64,000 bases of DNA from a virus. The stretch spans positions 62,001 to 126,000 of IMG/VR virus record IMGVR_UViG_3300028392_000029; one strand, written 5' to 3'. Below, piece after piece: positions 51,476 through 61,100 of the stretch (its first letter is position 1; each line of letters begins with the position of its first letter). Both the position numbers and the translations under genes were made by a program. The notes under the pieces are model-generated. The model made no database searches and was not told the DNA's origin. It was given only the letters and a program-made list of their open reading frames with translations.

Positions 51476-54400
51476 ATGAGTTCAACAGATCGTCAAAATA
51501 ATCTTCTCATAAGCCAAGACTGGACAAAAATTTACCAGTCTTTCAAGAATGCCGATTTTCAAAGCTACGATTTTGAAAATTTACGCAGGTCTATGATTGA
51601 GTATATTCGCACCAACTTTCCTGAGGATTTTAACGATTACATCGAGTCCAGCGAATACCTTGCCCTAATTGATCTTATTGCTTATGTGGGACAAAGCATA
51701 GCTTTCCGTGTTGACCTAAATGCCCGCGAAAACTTTTTAGAGCTAGCAGAGCGTCGAGATAGTATCCTTCGATTAGCAAGATTAATTAGCTACAATGCTA
51801 GTAGGAATGTGGCTGCTAGAGGTTTATTAAAATTTAGCACAGTTAAAACTACTGAAAATGTTATTGATAGTAATGGACGAAATCTGTCCGGACAAATAAT
51901 TACCTGGAACGATCCTAGCAATGCAAACTGGTATGACCAGTTTATTAAAATCATCAATGCCGCACTACCGACTACTCAACAATTTGGAAATCCTATCGAT
52001 TCTGGAAGTATCTACGGCATTAGTTCAGCACAATATCGATTCAACGGGTCTAACACAGATATACCATTGTATAGTTTTACCAAGACGATAGCTGGCCGTT
52101 CAATGGCGTTTGAAATTACAAGTACTACATTTAATGGGCAAAGTTACATTTACGAGGAAGCTCCTAAAGTTGGAAATCGCTTGGCATGTGTCTATACCGA
52201 CGACGGGTATGGCGCTAGCAGTAGTAATACTGGATTCTTTTTAAATTTTACGCAGGGTACATTACAACAAGGTGTCTTTTCAATTACTCAACCTAGTACT
52301 AATGAAATAATTAATATCAATACACAAAATATCAACAACACAGATGTATGGTTATATAAATTAAATTCAACTGGTTTAGAATCCGAATTATGGAGTAAAG
52401 TTCCTAATCTAACTGGCAATAATATCATTTATAATAGTCTATCTAATAAAATTAAAAATATTTACAGTGTAATAACTAGAGGCGGCGATACAATTAGCCT
52501 ATCGTTTAGCGACGGAACATTTGGTAATTTGCCATTAGGCACCTTTAGAAGTTACTACCGGACTAGTAATAATTTAACATATACAATTAATCCTTCGGAT
52601 ATATTAAATGTAACAATTAATATTCCATACATATCTGCGAAAAATCAATCTGAAACATTATCAATTACTTTAGGATTACCTAGTTCTGTTAGTAACGCCG
52701 CCCAATCAGAAACAAATGCTAGCATAAAGGCAAACGCACCTGCAACTTACTATACACAAAATCGTATGATTACAGGTGAAGATTATAATATTAGTCCTCT
52801 GTCTGCTACTCAAAAAATCTCAAAAATAAAAGCAGTCAATCGATCTAGCAGTGGAATTAGCAGATATTTTGATCTTGTAGATCCTACCGGAAAATATAGT
52901 TCAACAAACTTATTTGCAGATGATGGAATATTATACCAAGATCCGTATACATCGTTAGTTAATTTTTCTTATACTACACAGTCGGATGTTGAAAGTATCG
53001 TATTAAATACTGTATATGATATATTGAACTCTCCCGAATTAAGAAATTTTTATTATGCGAATTTCACTAACACCATTAATACTAGTGTGAATCTAATTTG
53101 GCATGCAGTCACTACTGACAGTAACGCATCAACAGGATATATCGGTGATGCTACTAGCACTGTAATTTATAAAACCGGATCGTATACAGCAACAGATCTA
53201 AGATACGTTACCTTGGGATCCCTGATTAAATTCATAGCCCCTCCTGGTTATTATTTTGATAATAATAATCGCAATAAATTAGTTGCAGGTATCCCGATCG
53301 CTAATGGGTCAAGCTACTATATTTGGGCTGAAACAGTTTCTGTGACACAAGATGGAACAGCATCGGGTATTGGAGTACTCGGAGACGGCACAGGCCCGAT
53401 ACACTTGAATATCTCAGTGCCTGACCGTGCAATAATTTCTCAAATAATCCCAAAATTAACAAGAACTATTGATGCTTCAGTTATAACAGCAATAATTGAT
53501 CTAGTGTTTGCAAATCAGCCATTTGGTCTCCGATATGACTCGTCTATACAATCATGGCAAATTATATTTGAAACAAATCTTAATACAAGTACAGTTTTTA
53601 GTTTATCCAATCAAGGCAGTACTTCAAATACACAACAAGATGCCAGTTGGTTTATGTTGTTTACAACCAACAACGAATATTATACTATTACAACTAGATT
53701 ATTAAGATATGTATTCGAAAGCGACCAACAACTTAACTTTTATTTTGATTCAGATCAAAAAATATATGATATTGTATCAACATCAATCGTTAAAGATGCA
53801 ATTAATGTATTAAATGTTAATACGCAGCCTCTCGGGTCTCTGCCATTTACTAGTAGTTTATCATGGGAAGTAATTTCATCCTACAGCGGATTAGATGGGT
53901 ATGTTGACCCTAAAAAAATTATTGTTACTTTCACAGATTCTGATAACAACGGAGTTGTTGATAATCCTCAGTTATTTTTTGATATTGTTACAACATCTAA
54001 TATTACAGGATCTGCTGTAATTAAAACAACAACAATTACTTCTTTGCTAGCCAGCGCGGTTATGGTAGGATCGGCAGTCCAGGGTGCAGGGATCCCTCCA
54101 GACACTATTATTGTTTCTGTTACTCCGGGGATTTCTTTTACTATAAACAATCCTACAACTGCTACTATAACCAATGAAACCCTCACAGTCAAAAAAATAA
54201 CTTACATTATACAGAAAAGATATCTAATCAGTCAAGGGCAAGAAGACTACAGATATGTTAGTAATGTATCAAATATTGTATTGATATTGCCTTCTGAAAA
54301 CCAAGTAGGATTTTTAACACAATATACCGACGGACAATATTTTTATTTTATAGATACTGATGTAGTTAAAAAGTTTAATGCATCTACTTCTTCCTTATCT

Positions 54401-55126
54401 ATAAGTTTAGATTATAAAGTATATATTGGTAGAGATAAATTAAAATTCCAATATACTCATAGTGCAGACTATGATAGCAGAATTGATCCTGGGTCTAGCA
54501 ACATTATGGATATGTATGTGCTGACTACTGATTATAATAGTCGATATCGCCAGTGGTTAAGTGGTGCGAACATTAGCCAGCCACTTCCGCCTAGCTCTGA
54601 CGAATTACATACGTTGTTAAGTTCTAACCTTGATCCAATTAAAGCAATGTCGGATGAAATAATATATCATCCGGTTAGTTATAAATTACTGTTCGGAGCC
54701 CAGGCAGAAATTAATTTGCAAGCGACATTCAGTGTCATTAAAAATTCAAGCTCAACAGCATCTGATAATGATATCAAAGCAAGAATCTTAATTGCAATTA
54801 ATACGTTCTTTGCTTTAGATAATTGGAATTTTGGTGATACATTTTATTTTACTGAATTATCAACTTATGTTATGAATCAGTTGGCTCCGGACATTACAAA
54901 TTTTGTAATTATTCCTAAGCAAGGCGATTTATACTTTGGGGCATTATTTGAAATTAAATGTCCTAGTAATCAAATATTTTTAAGTTGTGCAACATCTGAC
55001 ACAATTGTTGTTGTATCTGGATTTACATCTTCTAATTTAAAAACAGTAACAGGTAATGCATTAACATCATCCGTGGTAACATCACAAAATGTTACCAGTG
55101 CAAATTTTGGAGTAACAAATGGTTGA
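51476..55126 (+). CDS. 6: Baseplate wedge protein gp6
   Basis: 1216 aa against 660 in T4. The N-terminus WTKIYQSFKNADFQSYDFEN, then MIEYIRTNFPEDFNDYIESS, EYLALIDLIAYVGQSIAFRV and NARENFLELAERRDSILRLA is the conserved gp6 start. PATYYTQNRMITGEDYNISP and later VGYLTQY-like, FQYTHSADYDSRIDPGSSNI and MDMYVLTTDYNSRYRQWL are further family blocks, and the C-terminal FGDTFYFTELSTYVMNQLAP is baseplate-J-like. About residues 840-905 contain an inserted module (VGSAVQGAGIPPDTIIVSVT) of the type repeated in the fibre genes. gp6 dimers make the ring that ties wedges together. Overlaps the next gene by 8 bp. Confidence 0.92.
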   Translation: MSSTDRQNNLLISQDWTKIYQSFKNADFQSYDFENLRRSMIEYIRTNFPEDFNDYIESSEYLALIDLIAYVGQSIAFRVDLNARENFLELAERRDSILRLARLISYNASRNVAARGLLKFSTVKTTENVIDSNGRNLSGQIITWNDPSNANWYDQFIKIINAALPTTQQFGNPIDSGSIYGISSAQYRFNGSNTDIPLYSFTKTIAGRSMAFEITSTTFNGQSYIYEEAPKVGNRLACVYTDDGYGASSSNTGFFLNFTQGTLQQGVFSITQPSTNEIININTQNINNTDVWLYKLNSTGLESELWSKVPNLTGNNIIYNSLSNKIKNIYSVITRGGDTISLSFSDGTFGNLPLGTFRSYYRTSNNLTYTINPSDILNVTINIPYISAKNQSETLSITLGLPSSVSNAAQSETNASIKANAPATYYTQNRMITGEDYNISPLSATQKISKIKAVNRSSSGISRYFDLVDPTGKYSSTNLFADDGILYQDPYTSLVNFSYTTQSDVESIVLNTVYDILNSPELRNFYYANFTNTINTSVNLIWHAVTTDSNASTGYIGDATSTVIYKTGSYTATDLRYVTLGSLIKFIAPPGYYFDNNNRNKLVAGIPIANGSSYYIWAETVSVTQDGTASGIGVLGDGTGPIHLNISVPDRAIISQIIPKLTRTIDASVITAIIDLVFANQPFGLRYDSSIQSWQIIFETNLNTSTVFSLSNQGSTSNTQQDASWFMLFTTNNEYYTITTRLLRYVFESDQQLNFYFDSDQKIYDIVSTSIVKDAINVLNVNTQPLGSLPFTSSLSWEVISSYSGLDGYVDPKKIIVTFTDSDNNGVVDNPQLFFDIVTTSNITGSAVIKTTTITSLLASAVMVGSAVQGAGIPPDTIIVSVTPGISFTINNPTTATITNETLTVKKITYIIQKRYLISQGQEDYRYVSNVSNIVLILPSENQVGFLTQYTDGQYFYFIDTDVVKKFNASTSSLSISLDYKVYIGRDKLKFQYTHSADYDSRIDPGSSNIMDMYVLTTDYNSRYRQWLSGANISQPLPPSSDELHTLLSSNLDPIKAMSDEIIYHPVSYKLLFGAQAEINLQATFSVIKNSSSTASDNDIKARILIAINTFFALDNWNFGDTFYFTELSTYVMNQLAPDITNFVIIPKQGDLYFGALFEIKCPSNQIFLSCATSDTIVVVSGFTSSNLKTVTGNALTSSVVTSQNVTSANFGVTNG

Positions 55127-58100
55127 TAATGTTAACCCTAACGGCAGCAATTCTGGTCTTACTTTAAATTTACTACCAGCTTTTTATAGAACAGAAGCTA
55201 ATAAGAAATTTTTACAAGCAACACTGGATCAGTTATATCAACCTGGCTCTATTAAAAAAACAAACGGCTATATTGGGCGAGAAAATGCTAAATCGTCTAC
55301 CGGATCAGATATATTTGTCGAGGCATCGGATAGTACACGACAAAATTATCAGTTGGAACCTGCATTAACTGTAACCGACTCGATCGGCAATGTGACATTT
55401 TTTAAAGACTATATTGATTATATCAATCAATTAAATGTGTTCGGTGCTAATACCAGCAACCATGCTCGACTAAACAAACAAGAATTTTATTCTTGGGATC
55501 CGCATATTGATTGGGACAAGTTTGTTAACTTTCAAAATTATTACTGGTTGCCTTACGGCCCTGATTTAATTACAATCTATGGACAACAGTTAGCCATTGA
55601 AAGTACGTATACTGTAACACTTGAGTCAGAATTAAATAATAATCAATATTTGTTCACGCCTAACGGTTTTACTCGAAATCCGGTACTACGATTATTTAGA
55701 GGACAAACATATACTTTTGAAATTAATAGTCCGGGAAATCCTTTCAGTTTTAAAACTGCCCGTAGCCTCGGTATTGCTGATAGATATGAAATCCCAACAT
55801 TAAGTGATCATGCAGTTACTAATGGTACAATTACATTTACAATACCGTCGGATGCCCCTAGCTTACTTTATTATCAAAGCGAGTCAGATTTGAATCTTGG
55901 TGGTGTTATCGCAATTTATAATATTACTGAAGATACATTTATTAATGTCACTGACGAGATACTTGGAAAAAAACAATATAAATTAGCAAACGGCACACAA
56001 TTAAGTAACGGAATGAAACTTGCGTTTGGCGGAAATGTATCCCCAGACATGTATATGTCAGGAAAATACTATGTTGATGGTGTTGGTACCTCTATCAGAT
56101 TAATTCCAGAAACAATTTTAGAAATTACAAGCCCATATACAACTGTCACTGATATCCTATTTGATTCTGATGCATTTGATACTGAACCGTTTGATAATGC
56201 AAGCGGTTTTGCAAACACTTTAGACTATATCGTAATTAATCGAGCATCGAGAGATTATAATCCGTGGAGTCGATATAATAGATGGTTTCATAAAGATGTT
56301 ATAAATGCCAGCTCGGCATTTAACAATGCTATTGCTAATTTAGATCAAAAATATCGAGCAATAAGACCTATTATTGAATTCAATGCAGATTTAAAACTAT
56401 TTAATTATGGTACAGTAGCACTTGACGATATCGATTTAGTTGACGACTTTACAACTGATGTATTTTCAACTATCGAAGGAACATTTGGCTATAATATTGA
56501 TTCAACAGCATTGCAAGAAGGCCATCGAATATTGTTTACAGCTGATACTGATATACTTGTAAAAAATAAAATTTTTGAAGTGCGATTTATTGACATACAG
56601 CATATTAATGGTGTAAAACAAATACATTTAGTTGAGATCATAGAACCTATAGAAAATCATGTTGTTCTAGTGAGACAAGGTAAGATAAATCAAGGACAAA
56701 GCTATTGGTTTAATGGGACAGCTTGGAAACTAGCTCAAAAGAAAACGGTTACTAATCAACCTCCGCTATTTGACATAGTTGATTCGAATAAGATAAGTTA
56801 TGGAAATACTGAAGTATATAACGGCTCGACCTTTACAGGAACCTCTATCTTTTCGTATAAAAAAGGTAAAGGCGTAACTGATCCTAGCTTAGGATTCCCG
56901 CTAGCATATCAAAATGTTAGTAATATTGGCGACATTGTTTTTAACTTTAATCTAGCAACTGATGCATTTGAATATAAGAAAACTACAGCAATAATTTCTC
57001 AGAAAATAAATGTTGGGTATCTTGTTACACAAGATTATGCAGGAAATGTTGTATATGAGAACGGCTGGAAAAGGTCAGTAGTTAATACTCTGCAAGCTGC
57101 CGTTAGACTATACAAAAATTCAAATAAGACTAATAATTTTAATTTAGATATTTTTGATGATGTTAATAACTTAGAGGATCTAGTGGTCCAAGTTTTTGTT
57201 AACGGCAAACGATTAGATTGGCCTCAATGGTCAATAAAATCTGAATCGGACTACAAACAGATTGTACTCAAGACTGATATCAGTCTCACAGATGTGCTAA
57301 CACTTAAAGCATATGCCGCTCAACCTATAAATTCTAAGGGCTATTATGAAATTCCTATAAGTCTGCAAAACAATCCTCTAAACGATGAAATTAATGAATT
57401 TACCCTTGGCGAAGTTATCGACCATGTTAATTCTATTGTCGATAATCTAGGAAAAATATTTGTTGGAGTATTTCCGGGCGAAAGCAATTTACGAGATTTA
57501 GGAAACTTGTCTGAGTTTGGAACTAAATTTGTTCAGCATAGCGGTCCATCTAGTTTATCGCTATATCATATTACCTCGCCTCAAAACAATATTGTTCAGG
57601 CTTTAGAACTTTCTAGAGATGAATATAGTAATTTTAAAAGAAATTTAATTGCAGTTGCAGAATCACTAGGAGTCGATGCTGATTCTCGAACACTGGTTGA
57701 CATTATTCTACTGCAAATTACTAAAGATACTCCTAAAACACACCCTTATTATTTTAGTGATATGCTACCTTTTGGTGCTAGTTTAATTACAAATCTAAAT
57801 GTAGTAGACTATAGGATAAAATTATATCCGCTAACAAATAGTTTTAATTTAGAAAAACTGTCACCTAGTGCAGTTGGTGTATATTTAAATAACACACAAC
57901 TAATACACGGTCGTGATTATACTTTTGTCAGTCAAAATTTTATAAATGTTTCTGCACCATTAGTAAACGGCGATATAATCACAACATATGAATATGAAAG
58001 TACAGATGCATGCTTTGTGCCAGAAACTCCGACTAAATTAGGTATATGGCCGAAATATGAACCTAAATTATATTTAGATACATCGTATGTTACTCCCCGA

Positions 58101-61100
58101 TGGATGATACAAGGCCACGACGGAAGTCAGGTGCTAGCATATGGTACGTACGGAGATTCTGGACATAGTGACTACCGCGACGGCATTTTATTAGAATTTG
58201 AAAAACGAATTTATAATAATATTAAAATTAATTACGATATTTCTATCTGCGATTTTGCTAAAATCATTCCTAGCTACAATCGAACCAATGACTATAGTAT
58301 TGATGAATTCAACAAGGTATTGGCTCCCTCTTTTTATAAATGGACAGGGCTAGTAGGGGTTGATTTTACTAAACCACTAAGCTATGATCGTAGCAATTCT
58401 TTTACATATAATTATGCAGGACATAGTTCCCCCGATGGGCGTAATGTTCCGGGATACTGGAGAGGTATATATCGTTGGATGCTAGACACTGATAGACCTA
58501 ACCTGTGCCCCTGGGAAATGCTAGGATTCTCAATCGAACCTAAATGGTGGACAACACTATACGGCCCATCACCATATACCAATGACAACAGACCAATGTG
58601 GCAAGACATTGCAGATGGCATGGTTAGAGAGCCAGGAAAACCTGCAGTCTATCTAAGTGATTATGCTAAGCCGTTTTTAATGGATCATATTCCTGTTGAC
58701 GAAAATGGTAATATTGTTAGTCCTGCAATTTCTGGGCTGGCATCTGGAGTATTCACAGTATCAACTGACAATAATTTTGTATTTGGCGATGTAAGCCCTG
58801 TAGAATCTGCATGGCGCAGAAGTAGCCATTATCCATTTAGTGTAGTACTAGCATCAATATTATTGACTCCAGCACAATCATTTGGAGCACTATTAGACAG
58901 ATCAAGAATTGTAAGGAATATAGCTGGACAGCTTATAAATTCTGATACAGGATTACGTATAAGACCGGCTGATGTAGTTTTACCTAGTATATACTCAAGT
59001 ACGACTAGGGTACAGACAGCGGGGATTATAAACTACATAGTTGATTATATTTTGCATTTTACATTTAGCAATAATCTTAAATCATACAATATGTATAGGA
59101 CAGAGTTAAAAACTTTGTTGCCAAAGTTGTCGTATCGTGTTGGGTCATTTACAAATAAAGAGCAATTTAATCTATTATTAGATTCTAAAACGCCGCTATC
59201 AGCGGGAAGCGTGTTTATCCCAAAAGAAGATTATGACATTATTTTGAATACATCTAGTACAGTACGTAAAATTACCTATAGCGGTGTAATAATAACAAAA
59301 CTACAAACAGGATTTGAGGTTAAAGGTTATAGTATCACCCAGCCTTATTTTAAATACTACCGATATATAAAGACTGGTGCTAAAATTAATATTGGTGGTA
59401 TCTCAGAAACATATTCTACATGGACTGCGTATCAACAATACGGTGCCGGTACTAATGTAAGATATAATAATGTTTATTACAGAGTTCAGTCAACGCATAC
59501 TGCGGCCGCTACATTTAATCCAGCGTACTATCAAGCATTGCCAGACCTGCCAATAGTAGGCGGAGCCAATGCTGCCTTACGAAGTGTCTGGGATCGTACG
59601 GAATCAATAGATGTTCCGTACGGTACTTTATTCTCTTCTATACAAGATGTAGTGGATTTCCTGCTAGGATACGGCGAGTGGTTAAAAGACCAAGGATTTA
59701 TATTTGATGAATTCAACGCTAAATTAGGTACAGTAAGCAATTGGGAGTCAAGTGCAAAAGAATTTTTGTTCTGGACTACTCAAAACTGGAGTGCTAGTAC
59801 AACTAAGTGGCAAGATTGGACTCCAACTATATCAGTCCCATACGGGAATATAATTCGATATAATGGAGATTATTATAGCGCATTATTTAATGTTCCTCCG
59901 TCTGAAATTTTTGATACTAACTTATATACGAAGTTAGCAGGACTTAGCGATATTGGTAGCTCAGTCCTTAGCGTTAGCCCGTCTGCATCAAAATTAGTTT
60001 TCAATGCTCCTCTTACAGTCGTTGAAGATATCAATAACCCATTCAACGGCTATGAAATTTTTAAAGTAGACGGCACACCATTGAGCTCAATTTTTCTAGA
60101 TAGCTATAGAAACGGTAATCTAGTAAGCTATACTACAAAAACAACAGATGGGATTTATTGTGCTAGTTTTTATCTAGTTCAACTAGAGCATGTGGCTATT
60201 TTAAATAATAATACAATTTTTAATGATACATTGTATAATCCCGGTACAGGTTATAGACAAGAAAGAATTAAACTTGCCGGATATATAACATCTGGGTGGT
60301 ACGGCGGTTTAGACATTCCTGGATTTATCTTTGATCAAGCAAAAATTCAAGAGTGGGAACCTTGGAAAGATTATGCATTAGGTGATACAGTCAGCTATCA
60401 AAGTTTTTATTATAGTGCCACAGCTTTTATAGCAGGTGCCTTAGTATTTAAAGCATCTCTATGGACAAAACTTACAGAAAAACCGACTCCGAAATTATTA
60501 CCCAACTGGACAAATATTGCTACTCAATTTACTGATTTTTACAGTTTAGATGATGATAACTTTAGTTCAACACAGCAAAAAGTTGCTCATCATCTAATTG
60601 GATATCAGAAACGTCGATACCTTGGCAATATTATTAAAGATGATGTTAGTGAATTTAAATTTTATCAGGGAATGGTTCGAGAAAAAGGAACTTTAAATGT
60701 TCTTAAAAAATTATTTGATGTATTAAGTTCTGAAAATAAAGAAAGTTTAGTTTTTTATGAAGAGTGGGCGTTACGGGTAGGGCAATACGGTGCTAGTAAT
60801 TCTTTTGAAAATATAGAATTTGTTTTAGATGAAGCATTATTTAGAAATAACCCTCAAGGATACTTGTTATTAAATCAACAAGATCCAACACTTAATGTGT
60901 TTATTAATCAGCAAACTCCTAATTCTGTTTATTTAAAACCTTTGAACTATAATAGTTCTCCGTGGCCTGCATTGCCTACATACAATCAATATTTTCGAGA
61001 TGCAGGATATGTTGATTCTGCTGATGTATTCTTAACGTTAGGATCGCTATCGGATATTACATCTCAAGATATTACTACATTCAGTAATGGTGCGTATATT

